Source of the DNA: Reyranella sp.
GTDB lineage: Bacteria > Pseudomonadota > Alphaproteobacteria > Reyranellales > Reyranellaceae
Length of the DNA stretch: 9,108 nt
Direction of reading: 5' to 3'
NCBI GenBank assembly: GCA_004296815.1
Contig: SCVT01000586.1
Span: 1-9,108, forward strand
In this document: positions 1 through 7,585 of the stretch, piece after piece
Position numbering within the stretch: the stretch's first letter is position 1
Layout: every line of letters begins with the position of its first letter
Program-made: the position numbers and the translations under genes
The notes under the pieces: model-generated
What the model was told of the DNA's origin: nothing
The model's input: only the letters and a program-made list of their open reading frames with translations
Databases searched by the model: none

Positions 1-601
1 GGAAGTTGGCGGCGTAGCTGAGATCGTTGCGCGGATAGACGAAGGGCTGGCCGACCGAATACTTGTAGGCCATCGCCGCGATGGTCGGCATCTTGGCGAC
101 CAGGCGGTACGACGCGACCATGCGCTGGTGCGGATCGTTGATGTCGAGCGAGTCGTGATAGAAGGCGGAGAGGGCGCCCACGACGCCGCAGCAGATCGCC
201 ATCGGATGGGCGTCGCGGCGGAAGCCGCGATAGAACTGGCTGAGCTGCTCATGGACCATCGTGTGGTTCGTGATGTCCTTCACGAACTTGTCCTTCTGGA
301 CCTTGTTCGGCAGATCGCCCTTCATCAGCAGATAGGCGACGTCCATGAAGTCGCTCTGCTCGGCGAGGTCGGCGATGTTGTAGCCACGATGGAGCAGGAT
401 GCCCTGGTCGCCGTCGATGTAGGTGATCTTGGAGCCGCACGAGCCGGTCGAGGTGAAGCCCGGATCGTAGGTGAACATCCCTGATTCGCCGTAGAACTTG
501 CGAACGTCGACCAGGCGCGGCCCGATGGTCCCGTGGATGATCGGCATCTCGTAGGTTTTGCCGGTTTCGTTATCGGTCAGCGTCGCGGTCGATTTGGCCA
601 T
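1..601 (-). CDS. gltA: Citrate synthase, N-terminal 200 residues (runs off left edge)
   Basis: Citrate synthase condenses oxaloacetate and acetyl-CoA to citrate at the entry of the TCA cycle, in the cytoplasm. The reading frame opens at ATG 601-599 ([20 protein letters not shown]) and stays open to the window edge, so only the N-terminal part of a protein usually about 430 residues long is present. Typical features of the bacterial hexameric (type II) enzyme are [14 protein letters not shown] at residues 61-74, the segment [14 protein letters not shown] at 85-98 and [13 protein letters not shown] at the cut end. The catalytic histidines and aspartate lie in the missing part. An AAAGAG ribosome binding site (610-615) sits 8 bases before the ATG. 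The gene follows eamA on the same strand after a 119-base gap. A gltX–gltA neighbourhood is usual in alphaproteobacteria. Nothing looks broken. Confidence 0.96.
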   Translation of the reverse strand, partial: MAKSTATLTDNETGKTYEMPIIHGTIGPRLVDVRKFYGESGMFTYDPGFTSTGSCGSKITYIDGDQGILLHRGYNIADLAEQSDFMDVAYLLMKGDLPNKVQKDKFVKDITNHTMVHEQLSQFYRGFRRDAHPMAICCGVVGALSAFYHDSLDINDPHQRMVASYRLVAKMPTIAAMAYKYSVGQPFVYPRNDLSYAANF

Positions 602-609
602 TTGATGAA

Positions 610-615
610 CTCTTT
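610..615 (-). promoter_or_regulatory. Ribosome binding site of gltA
   Basis: AAAGAG on the minus strand, separated by 8 bases from the ATG at 601-599. It supports the chosen citrate synthase start. Confidence 0.55.
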
Positions 616-641
616 CAGCTCGATTCAGGCAAGGCGCAGAC

Positions 642-656
642 ACCCTGCGGGAGGGT
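642..656 (-). other. Small hairpin in the gltA leader
   Basis: ACCCT (642-646) and AGGGT (652-656) are exact complements around a 5-base loop, GCGGG. A second ACCCT at 676-680 could pair with the same AGGGT, so two mutually exclusive stems are possible in a transcript that reads through from eamA. There is no uridine run after either stem on the minus strand, so it is not a convincing terminator. Its function is unknown. Confidence 0.3.
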
Positions 657-675
657 TCTTCGCCGGTTCGAGGGC

Positions 676-704
676 ACCCTAACAAGCCGCTCCTGAGGGC
701 GCAA
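676..704 (-). promoter_or_regulatory. Possible gltA promoter
   Basis: On the minus strand TTGCGC (704-699) is followed after exactly 17 bases by TAGGGT (681-676). The -35 matches the consensus at 4 of 6 positions but the -10 at only 3 of 6, so this is weak. The placement suits gltA: transcription would start near 669, about 68 bases before the ATG. A near-palindrome GCGCAATTGTGC (699-710) overlaps the -35. gltA may instead be read through from eamA. Confidence 0.25.
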
Positions 705-720
705 TTGTGCAGCCAGACCG

Positions 721-1617
721 CTATTTCGCGGGGCGTAGAATACCCGTCAGCCGGCCGTCGATCAGGACGAGCGCCGCCCCGATCAGGCCCATTCCGGCGA
801 GCTGTTCTGTCTTCATTTCTTCATCGAGGAAGACCGCGCCCAATGGCACGGCGGCGGCCGGTATCAGGAGCGTCACCAGCAGCAGATTGGTGGAACCGGC
901 CGCCTGGAGAATGCGGAAATAGAGGATGTAGGCCAGCGCCGTCGACAGGAGCGCGAGTCCTGCCATCGCGGCCCAGACGGTCGACGTCGGCACGCCCAGG
1001 AGCCAGGGGCGATCGACGGCCAACATGATCGGAAGAATCAACACGGCGCTGGCCGTGAGCTGGCCTGCGGCTGCCTCGATCGGCGACACGCCCATCGTGG
1101 CGAAGCGTCGGCCGTAGACTCCGGCGAAGGCATAGGACAGTGCCGCGCCGAGACAGGCGATCTGCCCCCACGTGCCGCTCGAGGCGGTGAGCGCTCCCGG
1201 CCCGACGAGCGTCGCGACACCGCACAGGCCGAGCAGAAGGGCCACGACCTTCCTCCAGCCGATGCGCTCGTCATCCGTGAGGAAGTGCGCGACGACCAGG
1301 GTGAAGAGCGGCGTCGTGGCATTCAGGATCGCGGCGAGGCCCGAGGCGATCTGCGTCTGGCCCCAGAAGATCAGGCCGAACGGCACGAGATTGTTCAGCA
1401 CACCCATCGCCGCGTAGCTCGTCCCCGGCGTTCCGCTCCGGAACAGCGATCGGCCAGTGGCGACAAGCACGAGATTGAGCGCGAGGGCAGCGAGGGCCAC
1501 GCGGCCGAACACGACGGTGAGTGGCTGCAGTTCGGCCACGGCGACCTTGGCGAAGAAGAACGAGCCGCCCCACAGGATCGCGAGCAGGACAAGGAGGGAC
1601 CATTCGCGGGCGCGCAT
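721..1617 (-). CDS. EamA/DMT-family transporter (10 predicted TM helices)
   Basis: A 298-residue inner-membrane protein of the drug/metabolite transporter superfamily, made of two EamA repeats of five helices each. The first repeat begins with the family signature [17 protein letters not shown] (residues 16-32) and contains [20 protein letters not shown] (81-100), with [18 protein letters not shown] just after. The second repeat runs from about residue 150 to 290 and ends with [25 protein letters not shown]. Members export amino acids, metabolites or drugs; the substrate cannot be read from sequence. ATG 1617-1615 is the first usable start, because an in-frame TGA lies five codons upstream. 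The best ribosome binding sequence, GGAGGA (1635-1640), is 17 bases away, which is long and may mean weak translation. The gene lies between the glnS/gltX-remnant region and gltA, and looks like an accessory insertion between gltX and gltA. Confidence 0.9.
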   Translation of the reverse strand: MRAREWSLLVLLAILWGGSFFFAKVAVAELQPLTVVFGRVALAALALNLVLVATGRSLFRSGTPGTSYAAMGVLNNLVPFGLIFWGQTQIASGLAAILNATTPLFTLVVAHFLTDDERIGWRKVVALLLGLCGVATLVGPGALTASSGTWGQIACLGAALSYAFAGVYGRRFATMGVSPIEAAAGQLTASAVLILPIMLAVDRPWLLGVPTSTVWAAMAGLALLSTALAYILYFRILQAAGSTNLLLVTLLIPAAAVPLGAVFLDEEMKTEQLAGMGLIGAALVLIDGRLTGILRPAK

Positions 1618-1649
1618 CGCCCGCTGCTCTCACGTCCTCCGGTTTCGAT

Positions 1650-1709
1650 CTATCCGCTGGCCGCCAGCAATGTCACCTTGCTCTCGGCATGGCCGAGGAC
1701 GGCGAGCAT
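1650..1709 (-). pseudogene. Duplicated 3' end of gltX (remnant, last ~19 codons plus stop)
   Basis: On the minus strand this stretch reads MLAVLGHAESKVTLLAASG then TAG. The intact GltX downstream of comEC ends [19 protein letters not shown] then TAG: 15 of 19 residues are identical, with the stop at the same place. At DNA level 'ctatccg' and 'gccgccagcaat' recur in both copies (1650-1670 and 3438-3458). Similarity fades upstream of codon 1709, where the glnS stop and an in-frame TAG intervene, so the piece has no start of its own and is not translated as part of glnS. It lies in the glnS 3' untranslated region. I read it as a scar of a gltX duplication or of glnS insertion at the gltX 3' end. 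Chance similarity of this length and phase is very unlikely. Confidence 0.85.
1683..1697 (-). other. Hairpin downstream of glnS, inside the gltX remnant
   Basis: CTCGGC (1683-1688) and GCCGAG (1692-1697) are perfect complements around a 3-base loop. The stem begins about 30 bases after the glnS stop. The intact gltX copy lacks the symmetry, because its equivalent codon is proline CCC rather than histidine CAT. No uridine tract follows, so it is at best a 3'-end stabilising or weak termination structure. Confidence 0.35.
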
Positions 1710-1727
1710 CTTGGGGCACCACTACTC

Positions 1728-3425
1728 TTAACTCTGCACCTGCACCTTCGCCCAGGTGTCCCGCAGCTCGATCGTGCGGTTGAATACCAGAGCGTCCGGC
1801 CGGCTCGTCAGGTCCGGGCAGAAATAGCCCAGCCGCTCGAGCTGCACGGCTTCCCCGGTAGCCGTCTCCGCCAGTGAGGGCTCCAGCAGCGCGCCCGACA
1901 GGACTTCGAGCGAGCCTGGATTCAGGTCGGCGTCGAGATCGCCACCGGCGCCCGGGTCAGGCCGATTGAAGAGCGTGCTGTACAATCGCACTTCGGCGGG
2001 AAGTGCATGCCGGGCGGACACCCAGTGCAGGGTGGCCTTTACCTTTCGACCGTCCGGCGCGTTGCCGCCACGGCTCGCAGGATCGTAGGTGCAACGCAGT
2101 TCCACGACGTTGCCGGCGGCATCCTTGACCACCTCGCGGCAGGTGACGAGATAGGCGTAGCGCAACCTGACCTCTCGTCCGACGGCCAGCCGGAAGAACT
2201 TGTTCGACGGATTCTCCATGAAGTCGTCGCGCTCGACGAAGATTTCCCTGCCGAACCGAAGGGTACGCGTGCCGGCGTCCGGATTCCCCGGATGGTTGAC
2301 GGCCTCCAGCTCTTCGAATTGGTCTTCGGGATAGTTCTCGATCACGAGCTTGAGTGGTCGCAGGACCGCCATGCGCCGCTGCGCCACCTGATTGAGATGG
2401 TCGCGGATCGAGTGATCGAACATGGCGATGTCGACGACGCTGTTTGCCTTGGACATGCCGATGCGTCGAACAAAGTCGCGAATCGCCTCCGGCGGCACGC
2501 CGCGACGGCGCAGGCCTGCCAGTGTCGGCATGCGCGGATCGTCCCAGCCGCTCACGATGCCGCGGCGCACCAGATCCGTCAGATGGCGCTTGGAGAGGAC
2601 CGTGTAGCCGAGATTGAGCCGGGCGAACTCGGTCTGGCGCGGGCGCGACGGGACCGGCAGGTGGTCGAGGAACCAGTCGTAGAGCGGACGATGATCCGCG
2701 AACTCCAGGGTACAGAGCGAATGCGTGATGTGTTCGATGGCGTCGGACTGGCCGTGCGCGAAATCATAGGTCGGGTATATGCACCACTGCGTCCCGGTGC
2801 GCGGGTGAGCCGCGTGCAGGATGCGATACAGGACGGGGTCGCGCAGGTTCATGTTGCCGGACGAAAGGTCGATCTTCGCTCGCAGCACGCAGGCACCGTT
2901 GGGAAACTTGCCGGCGCGCATATCACGAAACAGGCCGAGATTCGTTTCCACCGAGCGGTCGCGATCTGGCGAGGCGCGGCCCGGTTCCGTCAGCGTGCCG
3001 CGCATCGCCCGCATCTCGTCGGGCGGCGTGTCGTCGACATAGGCGCGGCCGGCGCCAATGAGGTGCTCGGCCCACTCGTACAACGTCTGGAAATAGTCCG
3101 ACGCATGGTGCAGATGCTCGCCCCAGTCGAAGCCGAGCCAATGTACGTCCCGCTTGATGGCGTCGATATATTCCTGCTCCTCCTTCACCGGGTTGGTATC
3201 GTCGAAGCGAAGGTGGCAGCGGCCGCCATATTCCGTCGCAAGTCCGAAATTCAGGCAGATCGACTTTGCGTGGCCGAGATGCAGATAGCCGTTCGGCTCC
3301 GGTGGAAAGCGGGTAACGATGCTCTGCACTTGTCCGCGGGCGAGATCGGCTTGAACCAGGTCGCGAATGAAATCCCTGGCCTCTTCGTTCGCAGTGGCCT
3401 CCAGCATCGGCTTCTTGTCATCCAT
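1728..3425 (-). CDS. glnS: Glutaminyl-tRNA synthetase
   Basis: A class I aminoacyl-tRNA synthetase that charges tRNA-Gln with glutamine using ATP, in the cytoplasm. It is 565 residues, close to the E. coli enzyme (about 554). Residues 38-55 carry [18 protein letters not shown], with the HIGH-type motif HLGH at 49-52. DDTNP is at 75-79. The KMSKS-type motif is VLSKR at 276-280, the GlnRS form. The catalytic Rossmann part fills roughly residues 36-345 and the two anticodon-binding beta-barrels roughly 350-560, so it appears complete. The start ATG 3425-3423 has an AGGTGA ribosome binding site six bases away that directly abuts the gltX stop; the two genes are 12 bases apart and surely co-transcribed. 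Most alphaproteobacteria lack GlnRS and make Gln-tRNA through GatCAB, so the gene is phylogenetically notable. The duplicated gltX end just after its stop supports acquisition. Confidence 0.97.
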   Translation of the reverse strand: MDDKKPMLEATANEEARDFIRDLVQADLARGQVQSIVTRFPPEPNGYLHLGHAKSICLNFGLATEYGGRCHLRFDDTNPVKEEQEYIDAIKRDVHWLGFDWGEHLHHASDYFQTLYEWAEHLIGAGRAYVDDTPPDEMRAMRGTLTEPGRASPDRDRSVETNLGLFRDMRAGKFPNGACVLRAKIDLSSGNMNLRDPVLYRILHAAHPRTGTQWCIYPTYDFAHGQSDAIEHITHSLCTLEFADHRPLYDWFLDHLPVPSRPRQTEFARLNLGYTVLSKRHLTDLVRRGIVSGWDDPRMPTLAGLRRRGVPPEAIRDFVRRIGMSKANSVVDIAMFDHSIRDHLNQVAQRRMAVLRPLKLVIENYPEDQFEELEAVNHPGNPDAGTRTLRFGREIFVERDDFMENPSNKFFRLAVGREVRLRYAYLVTCREVVKDAAGNVVELRCTYDPASRGGNAPDGRKVKATLHWVSARHALPAEVRLYSTLFNRPDPGAGGDLDADLNPGSLEVLSGALLEPSLAETATGEAVQLERLGYFCPDLTSRPDALVFNRTIELRDTWAKVQVQS

Positions 3426-3431
3426 TTGCTG

Positions 3432-3437
3432 TCACCT
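3432..3437 (-). promoter_or_regulatory. Ribosome binding site of glnS, abutting the gltX stop
   Basis: AGGTGA on the minus strand, six bases before the glnS ATG (3425-3423) and immediately after the gltX TAG (3440-3438). The arrangement favours translational coupling of the two synthetases. Confidence 0.8.
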
Positions 3438-4844
3438 CTATCCGGCAGCCGCCAGCAATCGCACTTTGCTCTCGGCGGGTCCCAACACGGCCAGCACTTC
3501 GAAGATGCCAGGCGACGCGGTCGAACCGGTCAGCGCGACGCGGAGCGGCTGGGCCACCTGGCCCAACTTCACGCCGTTCGCTTCGGCGAATTTGCGGACC
3601 ATCTCCTCGAGCGACTTCTCGCTCCAGTCGTTGGCCTGGGCGTCGATCTCGGCAGCGAGCTTGCCCATCAGAGCCTTGGCGTCGGCGTTCAGCACGGCGC
3701 GCGCCTTGTCATCGGCGATCGGTGGCGCGCCGGCGCGGGCGTAGAACAGGAGATTGTCGGCAAGCTCGATCAGCGTGCGCGCGCGCGGCTTCAAGCCGTT
3801 CAGGCCGCGCACGATGCGATCGCGGCCGGCGCCGTCGACCGGCGCGCCAAGCGTCTCCTCGATGCGCGGCAAGACGAGCGGTAGCAGCTCGGCATCCGGC
3901 GTCTCACGCATGTAGTGCGCGTTGAGGTTGGTGAGCTTGGCCATGTCGAACCGTGAGGCCGAGCGGCCCACACCGTCGAGGTCGAACCACTCGATCGCCT
4001 GCTGCGTCGAGATGATCTCGTCGTCGCCGTGGCCCCAGCCGAGGCGCAGCAGATAGTTGCGCAGCGCGGCGGGCAGGAAGCCCATGTCGCGATAGGCATC
4101 GACGCCCAGCGCTCCGTGGCGCTTGCTGAGCTTGGCGCCGTCCGGTCCGTGGATCAGCGGGATGTGCGCATAGACCGGCTCGGGCCAGCCCATCGCGCGG
4201 ATGATCTGCAGCTGCCGGAAGGCGTTGTTCAGATGGTCGTCGCCACGGATCACGTGCGTCACGCCCATGTCGTGGTCGTCGACGACGACCGCCAGCATGT
4301 AGGTCGGCGTGCCGTCGGCGCGCAGCAGGATCATGTCGTCGAGCTGGGCGTTCTCGACCGTGACCTCGCCCTGCACGGCGTCCTTGATGACGGTCTGGCC
4401 GGTCTGTGGCGCCTTCAGGCGCACGACCGGCTTGATGTCGGCAGGCGCCTCCTTCGGGTCGCGGTCGCGCCAGCGGCCGTCGTAGCGCATCGGCTTGCCG
4501 GCGGCCTTCTGAGCCGCCCGCATCTCGTCAAGTTCCTGGGGCGAGGCGTAGCAATGGTAGGCGTTGCCGGCCGCCAGCATCTGGTTGGCTACCTCGGCGT
4601 GACGTGCGGCACGCGAGAACTGGTAGGTGACCTCGCCGTCCCAGGGCAGGCCGAGCCAGGACAGGCCGTCGAGGATCGCGGCGATTGCGGGCTCGGTCGA
4701 GCGCGCGCGGTCGGTGTCCTCGATGCGCAGCAGGTACTTGCCGCCGTGATGCTTGGCGAACAGCCAGTTGAACAGGGCGGTGCGGGCGCCGCCGATGTGG
4801 AGATAGCCGGTCGGCGAGGGGGCGAAGCGGGTTACGACGGTCAT
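3438..4844 (-). CDS. gltX: Glutamyl-tRNA synthetase
   Basis: A class I synthetase that charges tRNA-Glu with glutamate; 468 residues is a normal full length. The start [20 protein letters not shown] carries HIGG at residues 16-19, the usual GluRS version of [16 protein letters not shown] is at 38-49 and [11 protein letters not shown] at 197-207. The KMSKS loop is AKLSKRHG at 237-244. The anticodon-binding helical domain follows from about residue 310. The insertion around residues 96-103 has one Cys (HCYAS) rather than a full Cys cluster, so the zinc site of the E. coli enzyme is absent, which is common. No clear ribosome binding site precedes ATG 4844-4842, so leaderless or weak initiation is possible. 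Because GlnRS is encoded next door, this GluRS may be discriminating; that is inference, as specificity cannot be read by eye. A decayed copy of its last codons lies beyond glnS. Confidence 0.97.
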   Translation of the reverse strand: MTVVTRFAPSPTGYLHIGGARTALFNWLFAKHHGGKYLLRIEDTDRARSTEPAIAAILDGLSWLGLPWDGEVTYQFSRAARHAEVANQMLAAGNAYHCYASPQELDEMRAAQKAAGKPMRYDGRWRDRDPKEAPADIKPVVRLKAPQTGQTVIKDAVQGEVTVENAQLDDMILLRADGTPTYMLAVVVDDHDMGVTHVIRGDDHLNNAFRQLQIIRAMGWPEPVYAHIPLIHGPDGAKLSKRHGALGVDAYRDMGFLPAALRNYLLRLGWGHGDDEIISTQQAIEWFDLDGVGRSASRFDMAKLTNLNAHYMRETPDAELLPLVLPRIEETLGAPVDGAGRDRIVRGLNGLKPRARTLIELADNLLFYARAGAPPIADDKARAVLNADAKALMGKLAAEIDAQANDWSEKSLEEMVRKFAEANGVKLGQVAQPLRVALTGSTASPGIFEVLAVLGPAESKVRLLAAAG

Positions 4845-4853
4845 ATGTGCTGG

Positions 4854-4872
4854 TTTGGCCGCATTTTGGCCG
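4854..4872. repeat. Tandem TTTGGCCG repeat in the gltX–comEC divergent spacer
   Basis: TTTGGCCG occurs at 4854-4861 and again at 4865-4872, starts 11 bases apart, about one helical turn, in the 54-base gap between the divergent gltX and comEC starts. The second copy is part of the imperfect palindrome TTTTGGCCGAAAA (4864-4876). Two same-face half-sites suit a regulator binding site or upstream promoter element, but no regulator is identified. No good -35/-10 pair was found for either gene in this spacer. Confidence 0.4.
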
Positions 4873-4898
4873 AAAAAGAGGGCCGTACCTAGGCGAGC

Positions 4899-7040
4899 GT
4901 GTGGACCCTGTCAAACATGCGGTCCTGGCTCCTCCAACAACTCGACGCCGAACGCGGCCGCTGGATGCTGTGGCTTCCGGTCGCGCTCGGACTCGGCATC
5001 GCGGTCTACTTCGAGCTGCCGAGCGAGCCCGCGCTCTGGGTCGGACCGGCGCTTGCGGCGGCGGCGATCGTCCTGGCCGTACTCGCGCCCTCCGGCAGCC
5101 TTGCGCGGGCGATCGCGATCGGCGCTGTCGCGGGGTCGACGGGCCTCGGCCTCATCGCCTGGCGTACGGCAAGCCTCGCGGCGCCGACGCTGTCGCGGCC
5201 GCTCTTCAGCATCAATGTCGAGGGTCGCGTGGCCGACATCCAGCGCCTGCCCGACGGCGTGCGCGTCGTGCTCGAGGCGGTGCGGCTGAAGGGCAACGGC
5301 GTGCCGCCGCCCGAGATGATGCCGCTCAAGGTCCGCGTCTCGCTGATCCGCGGTGCGCCGCCCCTCACCGTGGGCGATCGGCTGCTGGTGCTGGCCAACC
5401 TCTCGCCGCCGGCCGGACCCGCCATGCCGGGCGCCTTCGATTTCCAGCGGGTCGCCTGGTACCAGCAGCTCGGTGCGGTGGGCTATGCGCTCGCACCGGC
5501 AGCCGTTGTCGAGAAGGGCAAGCCCGACGGCTTCGTACGTACGCTCGACGCGCTGCGCGCCGACGTCACGCAACGCATCCTGAAGGCGCTGCCCAATCCC
5601 GAGGGCGGGGTGGTGGCCGCACTCCTCGCCGGCGAGCAGACCGCCGTCGACAAGGACGTGGCGCAGGCCATGCGCGACTCCGGCCTCGCGCACATCCTCT
5701 CGATCTCGGGCCTGCACATCGTGTTCGTCGTCGGCCTCGTCATGGGCATCGTCCGCTACGGCATCGCGCTGATCCCGCCGCTGGCGCTGCGCATCGATGC
5801 CAAGAAGGTCGCCGCCGTCCTCGCGCTGATGGCAGCGCTCTTCTACACGGCACTCGCCGGCGCGCCCGTGCCGGCGCAACGCGCCTGCGCCATGGCGGGC
5901 TTTGCGCTGCTCGCCATCCTGCTCGACCGCACCGCGCTGTCGCTGCGCCTCGTCGCCTGGTCGGCTGTCATCGTGCTGCTCGTCGCACCGGAGTCGCTGA
6001 CCGGCGCCTCCTTCCAGATGTCCTTTGCCGCCGTCGTCGCGCTGATCGCGGCATGGGAATCGGCGGCAGGCTGGCGCCGCCGCCTGCACGAGCGCGCCGA
6101 CCTCTCCGAGCGTCGCTGGCTGTGGCGGCTCGGCGCAGCCTTTGGCGCGAGCCTGCTGACGACCTTGATCGCCTCGGTCGCGACCGGTGCCTTCGCGGCC
6201 TATCACTTCAACCGCGTTTCACTGCTGGGCGTCGTAGCCAACCTGCTGGGCGTGCCGCTCACCGGCTTCTGGATCATGCCGTGGGGGCTCGCCGCGATGC
6301 TGCTTATGCCCTTTGGTCTGGAGCAGGTGGCGCTCGTGCCCATGGGCTGGGGCGTCGAGGCGCTGAACGCCATCGCGCGCTACGTCGCCGCTTGGCCAGA
6401 GGCGGCGACCCTTGTCCCGTCGCTGCCCGGCGCCAGCCTGTGGCTGCTGACCGCCGGCGGGCTGTGGCTCTGCCTGTGGCGGCGGCGCTGGCGCTACGTC
6501 GGGCTGCCGGTCGTGGCGATCGGCCTGATGCTGGGGCCACCGCCGGCGCCCGACCTGCTGATGAGCGAGGATGGCCGCGTGCTGGGCCTGCGCGACGAGC
6601 GCGGCGTCGTGCACGTCGCCTCGGCGCGTACCGATCGCTTCGTCAGCGAGGCCTGGGCCCGGCGCCACGGGCAGGAGGGTGCAGCCAAGCGGTGGACCGT
6701 CAGCGCCGACGGGCAGGCGGCCGGGCTCGGCTGCGGCACCGGCCTCTGTCGCTGGCGCAAAGGACCGTGGCGCGTCGCCCTGGTGAGCGACGAGCGCCGG
6801 CTCACCGAGGCCTGCAGCTCGGCCGACATTGTGCTCGCCACCGTCGACGCCCAGCAGCGTTGCCGCGGTCCCCGCCTCGTGATCGACCGGCGCGATGCGT
6901 GGAAGGACGGTGCCCATGCGCTGTGGCTCGATGAGCTGGGCGTCCGTCGCGAGACGGCGAACGCCCGCCGCGGCGACCGACCCTGGGTCCCCAACAGCCC
7001 GTCGCGACAGACGACGCCCGTCAAGGCGCCGGGCGCCTGA
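4899..7040 (+). CDS. comEC: ComEC/Rec2-family DNA uptake channel protein
   Basis: A 713-residue polytopic inner-membrane protein of the ComEC/Rec2 family, which passes single-stranded DNA into the cytoplasm during natural transformation. Two hydrophobic helices at about 22-38 and 47-65 are followed by a soluble DUF4131-like (OB-fold) part at about 95-205. The competence domain follows, with its hallmark [20 protein letters not shown] at residues 260-279; further helices run to about 545. The C-terminal part (about 550-713) should be the beta-lactamase-like domain, but there is no HxHxDH metal motif, so nuclease activity there is unlikely. Short, degenerate C-termini are known in alphaproteobacterial ComEC proteins. 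I use GTG 4899, preceded by a modest AGGCGAG; ATG 4917, six codons in, has no ribosome binding sequence but remains possible. The stop lies in a GC-rich hairpin. The gene diverges from gltX, as is common in this phylum. Confidence 0.92.
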   Translation: MWTLSNMRSWLLQQLDAERGRWMLWLPVALGLGIAVYFELPSEPALWVGPALAAAAIVLAVLAPSGSLARAIAIGAVAGSTGLGLIAWRTASLAAPTLSRPLFSINVEGRVADIQRLPDGVRVVLEAVRLKGNGVPPPEMMPLKVRVSLIRGAPPLTVGDRLLVLANLSPPAGPAMPGAFDFQRVAWYQQLGAVGYALAPAAVVEKGKPDGFVRTLDALRADVTQRILKALPNPEGGVVAALLAGEQTAVDKDVAQAMRDSGLAHILSISGLHIVFVVGLVMGIVRYGIALIPPLALRIDAKKVAAVLALMAALFYTALAGAPVPAQRACAMAGFALLAILLDRTALSLRLVAWSAVIVLLVAPESLTGASFQMSFAAVVALIAAWESAAGWRRRLHERADLSERRWLWRLGAAFGASLLTTLIASVATGAFAAYHFNRVSLLGVVANLLGVPLTGFWIMPWGLAAMLLMPFGLEQVALVPMGWGVEALNAIARYVAAWPEAATLVPSLPGASLWLLTAGGLWLCLWRRRWRYVGLPVVAIGLMLGPPPAPDLLMSEDGRVLGLRDERGVVHVASARTDRFVSEAWARRHGQEGAAKRWTVSADGQAAGLGCGTGLCRWRKGPWRVALVSDERRLTEACSSADIVLATVDAQQRCRGPRLVIDRRDAWKDGAHALWLDELGVRRETANARRGDRPWVPNSPSRQTTPVKAPGA
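7021..7040 (+). terminator. GC-rich hairpin at the end of comEC (possible terminator)
   Basis: AGGCGC (7024-7029) pairs with GCGCCT (7033-7038) around a 3-base loop. With one bulged A, TC (7021-7022) can also pair with GA (7039-7040). The comEC stop TGA forms the 3' edge of the stem. No T run follows, so intrinsic termination is uncertain. It could separate comEC from the convergent gene at 7056. Confidence 0.35.
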
Positions 7041-7055
7041 AGTGAGCCAACGCCG

Positions 7056-7454
7056 TCACCAGTAGGCGGCGAACGTCTCGCCGGGCTTCATCTCCCAGAG
7101 AACGTTCACGATCACCCAGCGGCCATTGAACTTCGAGAGATGGAGATAGTCGACCCAGGTCGAGGCGACGATCCGGGCGCTGGCGGCGTTGCCCGTCACT
7201 TCGAATACGGCGATGTCCTTCTGCTGCTGGTCCTTCGGTGTCGGGCGCGCAGCCTTGTCCCGCGTGAAGCCGACGAGCGCCAACGCGCTCATCTCGGCGA
7301 GATGCGACCGACCCGAAACCGGATCGGGATGGGAGATGCGCTTGGCGAGCTCGGGATGGAGCGAGCGCTCCATGCGCGCGGCGTCGCCTTCGTAGAAGCC
7401 CTCGATGTAGTCGAGGGCCGTTTGCCGGATCGCGGGGATGTCGTCGTTGCTCAT
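7056..7454 (-). CDS. SnoaL/NTF2-like protein (lumazine-binding type), function unknown
   Basis: A 132-residue soluble protein with the alpha+beta cone layout of the NTF2-like superfamily, closest by eye to the Pfam 'Putative lumazine-binding' group (Lumazine_bd_2). The N-terminal helix has AIRQTALDYIEGFYEGDAAR (residues 8-27), then MERSLHPELAKR (28-39). Next comes a strand pattern IAVFEVTGNAASARIVAS (81-98) and the C-terminal WVDYLHLSKFNGRWVIVNVLWEMKP (from 100), all typical of this fold. There is no signal peptide or membrane helix. The role and ligand are unknown; many relatives are annotated only by fold. The frame is open to ATG 7571, but homology-like sequence begins only at MSNDDIPAIR, so I start at ATG 7454-7452, although no clear ribosome binding site precedes it. 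It converges with comEC and diverges from the lipoprotein gene. Confidence 0.8.
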   Translation of the reverse strand: MSNDDIPAIRQTALDYIEGFYEGDAARMERSLHPELAKRISHPDPVSGRSHLAEMSALALVGFTRDKAARPTPKDQQQKDIAVFEVTGNAASARIVASTWVDYLHLSKFNGRWVIVNVLWEMKPGETFAAYW

Positions 7455-7585
7455 GCCGTAGACTTGGCGCGGGAGTGCGGACGGCTCCAGCCAGCAAACG
7501 GTGAGTCGGTTACCCGGTTGCACAGCAGCTGGATACGCTACCGGAGCGATGTTAGAGCATCGGCCAACCAAACAAGGGGGAATGG
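7455..7585. promoter_or_regulatory. Divergent intergenic region with small inverted repeats
   Basis: These 131 bases separate two divergent starts and should hold promoters for both genes, but I find no convincing -35/-10 pair. Visible structure: CGATG (7547-7551) and CATCG (7558-7562) around a 6-base loop, and CCGGT (7514-7518) with ACCGG (7540-7544) as widely spaced complements. TTGCAC at 7518-7523 is a possible -35 without a good -10 at 16-18 bases. Either inverted repeat could be an operator, but this is unsupported. Confidence 0.3.

Noticed and set aside
1650..1730. C-terminal extension of GlnRS by read-through into the gltX remnant
   Set aside because: The remnant is in frame, but TAA and then TAG stand between; no recoding signal is visible and GlnRS already has normal length.
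2007..3884. Very long plus-strand open frame (625 codons) antisense to glnS and gltX
   Set aside because: It spans two strongly recognised minus-strand genes and their junction, has no family-like motifs, and is low-complexity His/Ala/Val/Arg-rich. It is a by-product of high third-position GC.
4029..4892. 287-codon plus-strand frame antisense to gltX
   Set aside because: Mirror of a certain gene, no motifs, and it runs across the divergent promoter region.
4911..6206. 431-codon minus-strand frame antisense to comEC
   Set aside because: Composition of an antisense shadow, rich in Arg, His, Asp and Gln, with no recognisable domain.
4847..6934. 695-codon plus-strand frame overlapping comEC
   Set aside because: Arginine-rich shadow in a shifted frame; the comEC frame has the SGL..ISGLH motif and proper membrane helices.
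7455..7571. Longer NTF2-like protein starting at ATG 7571
   Set aside because: The extra 39 residues do not look like part of the fold and would use up most of the divergent promoter region.
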